NCBI GenBank assembly: GCA_964016875.1
Contig: OZ024730.1
Location: 45,834,943-45,898,942 of the forward strand
Source: Fallopia convolvulus
Lineage: Eukaryota; Streptophyta; Magnoliopsida; Caryophyllales; Polygonaceae
Direction of reading: 5' to 3'
Length of the DNA stretch: 64,000 bases
The notes under the pieces are model-generated. The model saw only the letters and a list, made by a program, of their open reading frames with translations. It ran no database searches and was not told the origin of the DNA. Positions 35,602 to 47,253 of the stretch are shown here, piece after piece (position 1 is the first letter of the stretch; the number at the start of each line of letters is the position of its first letter). The position numbers and the translations under genes are program-made.

Positions 35602-36066
35602 ATGGCTTCCTACACTCTCATTTGCATAGCATTCCTCGTCACTTGCTCGTTTTCGATCATTGAAACAGGCTCGGCTACGCGCTCCGGGCCCACATCCAAG
35701 TCAGACTCATTGATCCACGTGCAATCAGAGCCGGTGACACCACCTCGTATTAGCAACAACAACAAAGGTCTTAAAGGATCCATGGCTCAAGTTGTTGGGC
35801 CAGCAAACCCTAACTATTACCCGTATTCCGGACTAGGCAACCCGTACTACGGGCAACCCTACTTTCCGAACTACGGGCAGCCCTACGTTCCGAACTACGG
35901 CATTCCTACGGTTTTCCCCACCATTGGGGGCCCGCTCCCAGGCCCGTACTCGTACCCGTACTCATCCTACAATCCCACCCTGCCTTACCCGAATGGGCCG
36001 GGTTCAAACATCTATGGACCTCCATCTAATGGAGATGCTCGTGTCTCATCTAAGGCTCGTCCTTGA
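35602..36066 (+). CDS. Small secreted Pro/Tyr/Gly-rich protein, copy 1
   Basis: A single-exon 154-aa protein. Residues 1-25 form a signal peptide (MASYTLICIAFLVTCSFS, then IIETGSA with probable cleavage after GSA). The mature part has a short Ser/Thr-rich region, then repeats of the type NPYYGQPYFPNYG and PYSYPYSSYNP, and a conserved basic tail ending DARVSSKARP. No known domain was recognised. Composition suggests a cell-wall or apoplastic structural protein, or a precursor of a small peptide at the conserved C-terminus; both are inference. It has a clear TATA box and a close duplicate at 56728. Confidence 0.85.
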   Translation: MASYTLICIAFLVTCSFSIIETGSATRSGPTSKSDSLIHVQSEPVTPPRISNNNKGLKGSMAQVVGPANPNYYPYSGLGNPYYGQPYFPNYGQPYVPNYGIPTVFPTIGGPLPGPYSYPYSSYNPTLPYPNGPGSNIYGPPSNGDARVSSKARP

Positions 36067-37003
36067 TCAATTACGCTAAATGAGTATAAAGCATATATCC
36101 ACTTACGTATAAGTTGAATATAGTTACGTTACGTTTTAAAAATTATATTGATATGTAACCTTTTTATCGATCAGTTTGTATGGGTTTGAGTACCATGTGT
36201 CGGAATACTTGTACTTGTTCTCTACTAGTTCTAGGAATGTCTATTACCAATTGTTATAAATAATGTATTAACTGACGTGATTGTATGACCTATGTATCGT
36301 AGTAATTCTCGTGCCTATGTATGACCATTATTGGTACAATGTTGTACTACAATGTTTTGTGATAAATAATATTTATCACTTTTCTTCAAAGAGTTGTAAC
36401 TTAATTGTCATATAATAATTTTTGTGTACAGTGTTTTACTTAAACTATATAATATATATAGATTAAGTTCAAGTAAAACCATTATTGGTACAACTGTGTG
36501 GACGAATTTATATTCATGATTTTGAGTTACATACTTATGACTTTGAATGATTGTATTCACGTTTTTGAGTTGCATACTCATTGTTTTGAGTTGTTCACTT
36601 TTCTGAATATGCAACTTAAAAACATGAATATGCAACTTAAAAACATTAATATGCAACTCTATAAACATGATAAAGATGAATGGTTAGAAAATTAAAGCTT
36701 CGTAAATACAATAATATAAAAATATAAATATACGATTTAAAAATATGAATATAGTGCAATATGAAAATAATAAATACAGTCATTCAAAAACATGCATACG
36801 TAACTCAAAATAATGTAGTCACTCTAAAACTAAAAGCTATTGGTTATTTGAACTTGAAAGTCAAAATAATATTTAGTTAAGTGGTAAAAGGTTATAAAAG
36901 TGTTTGGCATTTTATATTTTGGAATATGGTTATGGAGTCCTTTCAATAATATTCGTTTAATAAAGTAAACACTCTAAAATTACTATTGCATGAGAAATAC
37001 ATA
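36067..37003. other. 3' flank of secreted protein copy 1, with short tandem repeat
   Basis: The first ~350 bp (3' UTR) are similar to those after copy 2 (CGATCAGTTTGTATGGGT, GATAAATAATATTTATCACTT). At 36607-36655 the unit AATATGCAACTTAAAAACAT occurs about three times in tandem, with further diverged copies on either side. No gene. Confidence 0.5.
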
Positions 37004-37012
37004 TATTTATAA

Positions 37013-38404
37013 GAGGAATTGGCTGAAAACCACCCGTATAATATGGCATATTTCACTTAACCACCCGTATTTTGCGAAATTATAAAAAATCACCCATATT
37101 TCACCCTCCGTTAGTAATTTACCATCCAAAACGCAAATCCGTTTGATTCCGTCAGAAATAATCTGACATGGCATTTTTTTTTAATTTTTTTTTGTTAAAC
37201 CTTGCCACATGAGACACTTTTTTTAATTTTCTTTTAGTTTTTCTTTCCTTTTTCTCTCTTCTCTTTTTCCTCTCTCTCCTCTCCTCTTTTCTTTCTACGC
37301 ACATCAGATTTCTGCTCTTTCTTCCTCCTCAATCTCTCAAATACTTCAGTACTTCACCCTCCCTCACCATCATCCAATCACCTTCTCCTCTATCACCCAT
37401 TTCTTGCTCAAATCTTCCACCACCGCCTAGATCTTCGGGATGGAGGGCGCCACCGCGCCGGAGCATCTCACCAAGCTCTACGACTCCATCTTCGAGGGCT
37501 TCGACGACAACCACAACCTCATCGTCGACCGCGTCGAGTTCCGATCCAAGATCCGCAAGATTATGCTTGCTATCGTTGAAGGCCTCAGTTCTGATGCATT
37601 TTGTAGGGTTTCTCAGCAAAAGGGTAACAAGTTGCTTGTTGCTACTAATTAACGATTTCAACATCTCAAGGGAAGGGAGAATGTGAGATTTTAGGCTCTG
37701 ATGTAGCATTCGTGGATGATTAGATACGAGTAGCCCCAAATCTGAGCCGAAAAGCCCCAATTCTTGTAAACCCCTAATTTTGGACGCTAGGGTTTTCTCG
37801 ACATTGCATTGGAGAAGTTGTGGGGTGAAAGTGAGTAGTTTCTTGATGAGTTTGCTCGAATCCGTTGGTTTTCAGAAAATCAATGACCAATTCGAGTTGT
37901 TTGGCGGTGGATTTCGAGAGATGGCTGACCTTGGTGATAATGGCGGCGGCGGCGACTTCAGTGAATCCCGCCGATTTTACCAAGTAGTCAACCATGGGAG
38001 GAGGGTTTGTGGTTGGATTTTTGGAGACAACTAATGTTGAGTAAAGTATCGGAGATCGGAATCCATGGAGGCAGGTGAATTTGCCATTGAAGCTTCGTTT
38101 GAGGAAGCTTGCAATTGTGAATGGCAACATATGCTTCCTCTGATATCTCAAAAATGTCATGATAAAATGATATAAATGATAAATGGTGAAATTTGTCCAC
38201 ATAAGCATGTTTCAAATGTCCACATAAACAAGTCAAAAACAATTGTCATGTCACCATATTTCTAACGGAGTTGAACGACTGGTTAAAATGGGTGGTTGAT
38301 TACTAACGGAGGGTGAAATATGGGTGGTTTTTTATAATTTTGCAAAATAGGGGTGGTTAAGTGAAATATGCCATATTATACGGGTGGTTTTCAGCCAATT
38401 CCTC
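37013..38404. mobile_element. Pack-MULE, 1,392 bp, TSD TATTTATAA, carrying an EF-hand gene fragment
   Basis: Perfect 9-bp TSDs (37004-37012 and 38405-38413). The TIRs start GAGGAATTGGCTGAAAACCA and are nearly identical for about 100 bp (including GTATAATATGGCATATTTC), the best-conserved TIRs in the window, so this is a recent insertion. The GC-rich centre (37430-37640) encodes an EF-hand-like piece. Confidence 0.9.
37440..37652 (+). pseudogene. Captured EF-hand protein fragment
   Basis: The frame reads HLTKLYDSIFEGFDDNHN, then LIVDRVEFRSKIRKIMLAI. The order LYDSIF..FD.(D/N)..N..VD..EF..K..KIMLAI matches the second half of plant calcium-binding EF-hand proteins with D-x-N-x-N loop positions. 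The loop lacks a good position-12 Glu context, and the reading leaves the homology after IVEGL. It is a fragment inside MULE inverted repeats. Confidence 0.55.
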
Positions 38405-38527
38405 TATTTATAAAGGCAGAATATACTATTATTGCTTTAAATTATCATTTTTGTGTTTATGATGTGATTATATTAGTATATATCTTTAGCATATTGTTGT
38501 AATTTGATAAAGTTTGTAGTTTTACTA

Positions 38528-39181
38528 CTAGTTGTTCCCGTCGTGTCATGTACGACTATGACTCGATGTTTTTTAGATATACTATAAAAAAAATTTATTA
38601 ATAAATAAAAATATAATATATAATTTATTGTAAGTAATTTGTTACCCGTAATATGTATAAAAATTATTTTGTTTTATAAATAGGTTTAATTTAAAAGGAG
38701 AAAAAATATGAAGAAAATAAAATAAAAAAGATATATTTTGAAAATACATAAGAGATGAGATTTTAAAAAATAATAATTAATTTAATAATAATATAAGTAA
38801 TTAAATATATTTATCTTTTAATATAAGAGAGAGAAAGAAACAACTAAAATGTTAAAAAGAGTAATCATATATATTTTATTGGCTTATAAGGAAAAAAATT
38901 CAACCATTAGTTAAATTTTTTTAGTTATGAAATTATCTCCTACCAAAAATTAAGATATTATCTAAATTTGGGAAATAAATAAATTTAATTAAGTGGAAAA
39001 TATTTTCCATGTGGAATATGAAGTGAAAATAATAATCAATATATATAATTTTTATGGAGCAAGGATTAAATGACATGTGGCAAAATCTTATGTGGATTAA
39101 TAATAGGTTTGACATGTGTCAAAAGCTGAGGTGACGCAATGTGATGACTCCAAACCTTATTGCTTTTATATATATAGTAGA
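38528..39181 (-). mobile_element. Helitron candidate, 654 bp
   Basis: The minus-strand 5' end TCTACTATATATATAAAAGC starts at 39181 and is preceded by A. The 3' end has a hairpin-like TCGTACATGACACGA, GGGAACAACTAG at 38528, followed by T. The 5' terminal ~110 bp are shared with the neighbouring candidate at 41956. Confidence 0.5.
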
Positions 39182-39314
39182 TTATCGTTTGCATTGGTTA
39201 TCTGTTATCATATGGATCAAAATCTAACAAAGGAAATGATATATTTAATGATTTTACTATCTCACATTAAATTTCCATTTCGAATTTGTTCTAAATTTCA
39301 CTATTTTGATATTA

Positions 39315-41956
39315 CTAGTGTAATCCCCGTGCCTTGCACGGGATTTATGCAAAAAATTTCCTTAGTTTTTTTTTAAATATTATAAAACGTTTTATTCTAA
39401 TTATTTTTTTATTGCTTAGGTCTATAATAAACGCAAAAAAAGGCTAAATACAAAAAATCTACCAAATTAATGATTATATTTTCATATGAATATTTTTTAA
39501 AATTTGTATATCTAAATTCAATCCATAAAATGTACATTTGATAAAATCTAAATAGGTAATTTGTTAATCAATTTTTCTAACCTATGCTCCTAAGGACATA
39601 GGGTAAAAATACCCATTTCAGAAAATAAAATTCTAAAAGAATATTTATAAAATCTATTAAACATAATTATATAAACATATATATAATATTTTAAAAAATT
39701 ACTTCCAATATAAAGTTCTTAAAACTCGTTGGTCAATTTATTGAAAAAAGATATCAGAATTACAATAGATATTTTTAAAATATTCTAATAAATTAAAGAT
39801 TAAATCTTGATATCCATATGTTCAAGAAATTTTTGGTTGAGTGATTTGGGAAAAAAAAAAGACAATTACTCCTACATGCATTGTTTTTATAAAAATTATA
39901 AAATATAAACATCAAATTTTCAAATAATGAGAAAATTATGTACAATGTTCATAAAATATTATGATAAATTTTCAAATAGTGAGTTTCAACTAAAGAAAAG
40001 TGTTTCGACCAAACTTCTCATAAGAAAATATTAAAATTAAAAAATATAGGCTTGTCAAAATATACTCAACCATAATTATTTATTTATGTAAAATATTTTG
40101 CATAAGGAAAGCATAAAATTTTAAACACATACTTAGACAAAAATAATTCCCAAATTATGTATAGCAAAATATATTCAAACACCTCATAGGAAAATGGTTG
40201 AGTAATTTGACCTAAATATCTACCAATAAAAATAATTCGATACATTAAAGTATAGTTGAAAAAAATCTATTTATGTAGGAGTAATTTAAGTTAAGATAAT
40301 TTTGTTTGATCTCAATGAGAACTAATTTTTTAAAGGTAAGATATCGAAATATATACTTTAAACGAAAAATAAACCATTGAACATATAAAATCACTAAAAA
40401 AACATACGTGCAAATGTAATGCTTTGAAAGATGCCTAACCAATTAAAAATACACACATAATTTTAATTTGGTATTATCTTTTTTAGTTTAGTTTGATATT
40501 ATTTAATAGAAAGATATTAGATGGTGATTTGTTAAGATATTAAAGAAAATGACTATACAATAAAAGAATTTTTAGTTACAAAAGAAATACCGAAAATTGG
40601 CTTTTAAGATATTGAAAAAGTTTATGTCGTAAGTTAATTATCTATTAATTAGGTGTGATAGAATGTAATTTCTTTTATAGAAACTCTATATCTTGAAATT
40701 GGAAATAAAATAAAACCAAAGAAATATAATATCAGTTATTCTTAATATTAAAATATCTTGTAGAGAAAGATACTGATTTAACTTTCAAAAAAAAAAACAC
40801 TTAGGCTCTAATTCTATCCACCTTAAAAGAGATCTGGTCGTTTTATATAAATCTAAATTATGGTAATTTTTTAATTAAAAGATATCATAATTTTATTTGT
40901 ATGGAATTTGAGGTTCAAAATCAATATTTAATTTGGAAACAAAATAAATGTCGAAATTATTTTGATAAATTTAATAAGGTATATTGATCTCGTAGTTTTC
41001 CGTAATCTAAATTATGGTAATTTGTTAATTAAAAAATATCATATTTCTATTTGTATAGAATTTGAGGTTCTAAATCTTTATTTAATTTGGAAACAAAATA
41101 AATTTCGAAATTATCATGATAAAATTTTTAAGGTATATTGGAAAAAAATAAGATTGATATTATCTACACTAATTAGCGGGATTGTAGATCTTGGATGGTA
41201 TAGGATGAATCTTGATATTATTATCCACATCAGTTGACATAAACAACCGGAAAGAATGTTCAAAGACACCTCTCTCCCACCGACGTCGACATCTAACCTT
41301 CAACGCTCGGCGCATCCCATGTACATCTGTCATTGGAAGATTAAAGAGACAATCTAGTAGTTAACATCAATATCGACATCAAAGCATCTCAACCCATCTT
41401 CATCGATAATTTGCATTCTGTCTTAGTATGACATGAATTATGATCAAAACAATGAGACCATATTTCCCTTTTTTGTGTTGAATTTTGTTTCTACATTGAT
41501 AACCTGCATTTTATTTAAATATGAGATGAATCATGATAACCAGAAAGTCCAAACATGTTGGAAGAGGATGGGGATGAGGCGGACGTGATAGAGCGAGGTT
41601 CGAACATAATGAAAGAATGATATTAGAAAGAGGAGGAAGAGAAGTAATATGCAAATTTGTGTATTGATTAATGCATGAAAGTTATTTGTAATTATATGTA
41701 AATATGACATAAAATAATTTAAAATTATGGATTTAATTTATATATGACATGGACGAATTTATATGACATGGCTTAATCAATAATTAATTATCGTATGACA
41801 TGGCATATGATGTGTTAAAATATCATGACATGGCTTAAGGAAAAGGTGACATGTGGCAAAAGATGAGGTGGCATATTATGGGAACGACATGTGGCAAAAG
41901 CTGACGTGGCTCAACGTGGTGACTTCAAACCTTATTGCTTTTATATATATAGTAGA
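39315..41956 (-). mobile_element. Helitron candidate, 2,642 bp
   Basis: The minus-strand 5' end TCTACTATATATATAAAAGC at 41956 is preceded by A. The 3' end has a perfect hairpin CCCGTGC-AAG-GCACGGG, then GATTACACTAG ending at 39315, followed by T. These are the Helitron hallmarks. The inside is AT-rich with no Rep/helicase gene, so it is non-autonomous. It includes a ~135-bp direct repeat at 40851-40985 and 41005-41140. Confidence 0.6.
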
Positions 41957-42149
41957 TTATGAATATTATTGAAAAGTTATTTAACATTTATTGAATTGTT
42001 TTCGGAACTCTTTCGAGATGCGTGAATATATTAGGAAGATGAAGGACTTCTATAATTTAATAATTATTTTTTTCGATAAATTGTAAATCAAATGAAAATT
42101 TAAGGTGAGACAATTATTGTTCAATAAGGATAACTTTAAATGTTGTACT

Positions 42150-42185
42150 AGAGGGCTTCACCCGTCCGTTTGGACGGTCTATAGT
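42150..42185 (-). other. Possible Helitron 3' terminus
   Basis: On the minus strand CCGTCC-AAA-CGGACGG forms a hairpin, followed by GTGAAGCCCTCTAG and T. This is the 3' end layout of a Helitron; no 5' end was found to its right. Confidence 0.35.
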
Positions 42186-42338
42186 TATTAATTTTATAAT
42201 TGGGTATAGATATTTGCGTATGTTATTTAAATTTCAAAAGAAATACAAATTACAAGTGTTAGTTGGTGAAAATAAATACTAAAGAGAAATGCATTTAAAC
42301 GTTTTTTTTAATTATTGATTTGTTGCATTAGTTGCATA

Positions 42339-42766
42339 TAAAGCTGTCAAAAGCTAACTCAACCCGCTAACCCGATCCGCCCGATAAATTTAGGGTCAAG
42401 ACCCAAAAATTTGAACCCGAAACTCGAAATCAACCAAACCCGATAGAACCCGAAACCCGTTGGGTTGACCGATTTAGTATATTTATAAAATGTATAAATT
42501 TCATTTTAAAAAATATAATATATTTTATCATTAAAATACATAAAAATAATAAATTATAATTAAATATTATTATTTAATTAAAAATCTGTTTTAATATTCA
42601 TAAAAAATTCTATGTTTTTGACCCGCTAGTCAACCCAACCCGCTCGAAATCCCGCATCCACCCGACCCGGTTTAACCCGTGACCTGTAACGACCCGAACC
42701 CGACTCAACCCGAACCCGAAATGACCTAACCTGAACCCACACGATTCGACCCAATTGACATGTCTA
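42339..42766. mobile_element. hAT-like MITE, 428 bp, TSD GTTGCATA
   Basis: Perfect 8-bp TSDs (42331-42338 and 42767-42774). Ends are TAAAGCTGTCAA and (reverse complement of the right end) TAGACATGTCAA. The arms are filled with CCCGAACCCG-type repeats (42362-42470 and 42620-42755) around an AT-rich middle. Target length and TAGAGNTGTCAA-like TIRs fit a hAT MITE. Confidence 0.75.
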
Positions 42767-42774
42767 GTTGCATA

Positions 42775-43375
42775 CCATCAAATAGATTAGTTGTTACCCA
42801 CTTTTTATATACCACCACTTTTTTTTGAGAGGTTATATACCACTACTTCAAGCTCACATGAACACCATCATGCAATTCATCAAGTGTGCAAATTCTGGTT
42901 GTTCTTGTGTTTTGTTAGCCAAGGGTGATAGCTTTTGGGTCTCTATGAATGGACCTGCAATCATTTTTTCTGCAAAATATAAAATGCTAATCATAGAAGT
43001 CGAAAAGGCCAAGCTCATTAATACTTTTATTACTTTTAATCTCCCTTTTTTAAATGTGTTGAACAAGGAGAATAGTGCAATTTTTTATTTAAGAAAAATG
43101 GATTAAATAAATGAAATGAATAAGAAAAATATAACATTTATTTATTTCTTGAGGGATAACTTTTAGAGTTGTAAAGATTAAGATAAATAAATAGATAGAA
43201 GATTTTTACAATAAAAATAATGTGGATCGGATCAGGCCTAGTAACACACTCGGGCCAAACATCCAGCCCATTTTATAAGTGAATGTAATTGAACGGATCA
43301 AATCATGTCCAAACCCGCCTTTATGGGCAGGCCTTGTGTTTGAACAAGTCTACTAAATTGCCAAGAAATGATGGT
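42775..43375. other. Intergenic sequence, nothing firm
   Basis: The ORF at 42825-43106 has no recognisable feature. The rest is AT-rich. Confidence 0.35.
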
Positions 43376-43433
43376 TTCTCATTAAAACGAAAATTTTTGA
43401 GCAGCAAATGCAGATAGTAAACCGCTGCAAGTC
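43376..43433 (+). other. Stranded promoter fragment of secreted protein copy 2
   Basis: GAGCAGCAAATGCAGATAG...CTGCAA matches the region at about 35190-35225 upstream of copy 1. In copy 1 this is followed 16 bp later by CCTATAT, which in copy 2 is found only at 56296, right of the retrotransposon. The retroelement therefore split the duplicated promoter. Confidence 0.7.
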
Positions 43434-43980
43434 TGTAAATTCCGTCTTCAATTCGTTTTAAATACACCAATTAATAACTCCTCCTCTTCTGCTCCTCTTT
43501 GATCTCTCTACCTAGAAACTTGCAAAACAATGGGCACAGGGGGTGGGGACCCCCTAATCCACCTCCGATGCTTAAGTCAGAAGAGCAATTGTCGTTTTGA
43601 GCGACGAGGTACAACAAGAGAGCGGTGAATCCCTAAACAATCGAGCTAAGCGAATATTAGCCTGTCTAGGTTTTCTGAATATGCCGATGTGCACATGTGT
43701 CTCTCCCTACACGCCTAGGGCGTGTATTTATAATGGAAGAGGGAGATCGATGGGCCTTATTTAATAATTTCCTAGGGTTGCTTAAAGCCCAAGCTAGGAG
43801 TATTCCCACATTCTCCGGTTTAATTCTATCATATTTGCAGGATAAAATCTTCCATAAAGTTGCATAAGCGCCATATATTTTTATAACGAAAATAACGAAA
43901 ATAACTGCGCAGTAATTTAAGAAATACCTTTTTAATAGCGAAAATAACAATGATAATTATGTTTGTTTTATCTGCTCACA
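43434..43980 (-). repeat. 3' LTR (left) of the interrupted retrotransposon
   Basis: 547 bp. On the minus strand it begins TGTGAGCAGATAAAAC and ends GGAATTTACA. It is similar over its length to 55745-56295. Confidence 0.85.
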
Positions 43981-44387
43981 AATGCCCCACCTACACCGCC
44001 TTACATGTCTTACCATGTTTGGCGACGTAGGGTACAAAAGGGTTTCTAATCGGAGTGGCCAAGTGGATTGGTCAATGTCAAGTCCCCTAGCGCTTTCGTA
44101 TATTCGTATATTCGTAAATCCGAGTCCACATGAGCGAATATCATATGTGTTATGAGTGAATATCATAAAATTTTTCATACACGCATATGAAAAATCCATT
44201 AGTGCGATTAACTAATGTTGCACGATATTTTTTATGCAAGACTCAAACTAATGCAAAAAAGCTGACTTTTATTAATAAATAATGTTAAGAGCTACAAAGC
44301 TAAACAAAATGAATGCAAAAAAAAGAAAAAACCTAAGGGCCTCATCAAAACCACGTGGGAAAAGAGTGCCTTGTCTATATGAAATTC

Positions 44388-45131
44388 CTAATCTCGAGAT
44401 CCCTGCGCGGGGAAAGACGGGTGATCACGCTCACGATCTTTGTCTCGCGAAACGAGGCAATCAGCTCCAGTGCCGCACTCACGGCGAGGTGACCCGCGAT
44501 CGCGGTTCTCAATACCGCGGTCGCGACATGGCGATCTGCGGCTGCAGTTTTGCCCCAAAATCGGGGTCTTACGCTCGGCTCCAACGCCGCGGTCGCGGTT
44601 TCGCGGCTGGTTCTCGGCTTTCGACTCGTCTTCTATTTTCTGCATGAATTCCGACTTAGGATGATTTCCCTTGGAGGATAGACGAGCATCCAGCTGATTT
44701 GCCCAGACTCGAACAATGGCATCTCCATCTCTGAATTGGACCATTTGATGGAGATTCGATGGTACCGCTCCAATCCCATGGATCCAAGGTCTCCCTAAGA
44801 TCAAATTGTAGAGCGAAGGCACATCAACGATAAAAAAATCAACGATCATCACTTTCTTGGCAAGGCTGAATTGGGTTTTACACATTTTGAGAGGGTATGT
44901 CGGTGAGCCACCAAGTCCGGTTAGCTGCATTTTGACCGGGATCAAATCTTCATTGCTTTTACCAAGGAGCTTGAAGACTTCAAAGTACATGATGTCAACC
45001 GAACTTCCCGGATCGACAAGAGCACGACATAATTTAAACCCTTCTAGCTCGACTGCTTGAATATCTGGATGGAATGGCGTTGATGTCAGCAAAGCCAACT
45101 TATGCTCTGCTTGTTCCCGAGCCGATTGCAA
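44388..45131 (-). pseudogene. Retrotransposon aspartic protease with altered active site
   Basis: A 247-residue open frame. FKLCRALVDPGSSVDIMYF corresponds to the retropepsin active-site block, in which the usual D-T-G is D-P-G. The flap/C-terminal block YNLILGRPWIHGIGAVPS is typical of plant Ty3 elements. The tail is rich in NRDRG-type units and ends without RT. The Thr-to-Pro change at the catalytic triplet and the absence of the rest of pol argue that it is not functional. Confidence 0.8.
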
Positions 45132-46361
45132 GGTATTGCCTTGCGCTCCGAAAAGATCAAGTAGCCTGATCTGAGTACGTTCAAGAGCTCGGGCTCTTCC
45201 TTCAATTTCTCAAGGCTGACACTCCGACGATGGTTGCGCCATCTCTTCTTGTTTTCCTGGCTTTGATCGCGATTAGAAGGGACATAACGATCGTTCCGCT
45301 CGCGCGAAGAATTGCGCCGACCGCTAGACCCGCGATCGCGATTTGGTCTGTTGCACTCGCGGCCACCGCGCTCGTGGTCCGAGAGCCGCGCTCACGGCTT
45401 CGGCCGCGGCGATTGTCGCGGTTGCTGGTTTCGTTCGAGTTGCTGGAGGACGGCTTGCCGTGCTGAGGAGGATCTGCGACCCATGACCTCTTGCGCGGGG
45501 GTGACTCGTGGCGGTGATCTCTTCGCTAGCTCCTTGGTGCTCTTCTGTCGCTGTCGTAATCAATCTGCATATCGCTTGGCTCGTTAGAACTGATCGATTG
45601 AGGACTACAACGGTTATTGGCGAATTCAATAACACTAGCAAGCCGTCGAGTAGTCCTCTCAATTTCTGACTCATCAACAGGGCGCTTGCCTTGGACTTCA
45701 TCCAAGGAGCGTTTTAACCTGGCGACGTCTTCTAGGGCATGTTCTAGTCGAGACTCGGCTTCCGCACACCTCGTTTGATATTTCTCGTTCTCTCTCAGAG
45801 TTGTGGCCAAAGCGTGGTAATCTCGTCTTCTTCTTCATTGGTAGTAGATGCCACATTCCCGCCGTTTGGAGCGGATGACAAGACGATGCGGTTGTCACCT
45901 CTCACGGGATTAGACCCGACACGGCTAGACTGGCCTTGCTCTAGACGAGGGATAACCAAACCAGGGTTTGACTCGCGAATAGAGAGCGAAGGCTGGAGAT
46001 GCGCAGCCCGCAGTCGTGGTTCTCAGGACCGCGGGCGCGGTTTGACTGGCCGTGATCGCGACCCTTCTGGCCACGGTCGCGATTTTGTCCGGCAATCGCG
46101 GTCTCTTGTACGAGTTCGCTTTTCCCCTGTACTCTTTGGTTTCCTTCGTTCTCGGCCATGCGCATGGCTGATTCCCACAATTGATCAAATCCGGTCGACT
46201 CGGGCCTTGGAGTATCATGATCGACGATTCCGTCGCTTGACTCGGACCCCAAATGGCCTGTGTGATGAACAGCCGTACTAGCGAGAGGGGCCGATCACGG
46301 TTCGAGTCGTTTCAGGCACCAAGGTATGATCTTCCGAGCGAGTATCGGAACTACCCTGATC
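45132..46361 (-). pseudogene. Gag-like region (3' part) of the interrupted retrotransposon
   Basis: Broken minus-strand frames: a coiled-coil piece at 45810-45526 (ENEKYQTRCAEAESRLEHAL, then DVARLKRSLDEVQG) and RG/RD-rich pieces around 45925-46252. A standard Ty3 capsid domain was not recognised. Several CCGCGatCGCGG-type repeats encode the Arg-Asp-Arg-Gly units. Confidence 0.6.
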
Positions 46362-46382
46362 CACTACACCATTCTGCAGTTT

Positions 46383-46870
46383 TAGCGACCATATTTTAGC
46401 GACCACGAAATATGGTCGCTAATTAGCGACCATATGGACGCCAATGGTCGCAAATCTGGTCGTCAAAACGGGAAAAAAATAAAAACAAATTAGCGACCAT
46501 ATGGTCGCTAATATCCACGACCACATGGTCGCTAGGCTTTTATAGTCGCAAAAGGTTCGCGGGAAGAATTCCCGCCAGCATTTAGCGACCATATGGTCGC
46601 GCATATTTGCGACCATATGGTCGCAAAAACAAAAAGACATATTGGCGACCATATGGTCGCAAATGTCTGCGACCATATGGTCGCTAACGAGTCTGCGACC
46701 ATATGGTCGCAAAAATCCGCGACCATGTGGTCGCAATAACAAGAAAACATATCTGCGACCATATGGTCGCGGATGTTTGCGACCACTTGGTCGCAGACTT
46801 GGTCAGATGTTTTGGCGCTTCACATCTACTTTGGCGGGTAATAGCCCGCGTTTTTAGCGACCATATGGTC
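46383..46870. repeat. Left subterminal cluster of palindrome GCGACCATATGGTCGC
   Basis: By eye, seven perfect copies between 46493 and 46772, plus many with one or two changes (CCACATGG, CCATGTGG, CCACTTGG). They are spaced at about 20-60 bp, often in pairs with a short A/T or TG spacer. Such repeats are the expected binding sites of the TNPA-like protein. Confidence 0.9.
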
Positions 46871-47253
46871 GTGAAAAACCTTAATTGGTAAAATTCCCGC
46901 CATTTCAGCATGTTTTGCATTCTCATTCCACAAAAAAATGCACTCTCGTTCCGCTTCAACACAACTTCACTCTCATTCCGCTCTCTTCCAAAATATTCAG
47001 AAAAGAGAAAAAAAATCAACCACAACTGTGAATTGATTGTAGGAAGAAATTACGTCAAATTTTACCGACATCCTCACGAAAGGTATGTATTTAAATCTTA
47101 TTCCTAATTTTTCATTCCGTCATTATATTGTTTTAGAAAGATATTGAAGGTAGAAAGCTTTCGTTTATATATTTATAAGAGATTGTGTTACAGAATTTTA
47201 CCGCAAATAGCAATTGGTTATGTTGTGAATGCTAATCTACTGTTTTGAAGCTG

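Noticed and set aside
46419..46891. Open frames with repeated DHMVA/TIWSQ units, like a repeat protein
   Set aside because: They arise from the palindromic DNA repeat in every frame and on both strands; no codon-level signal.
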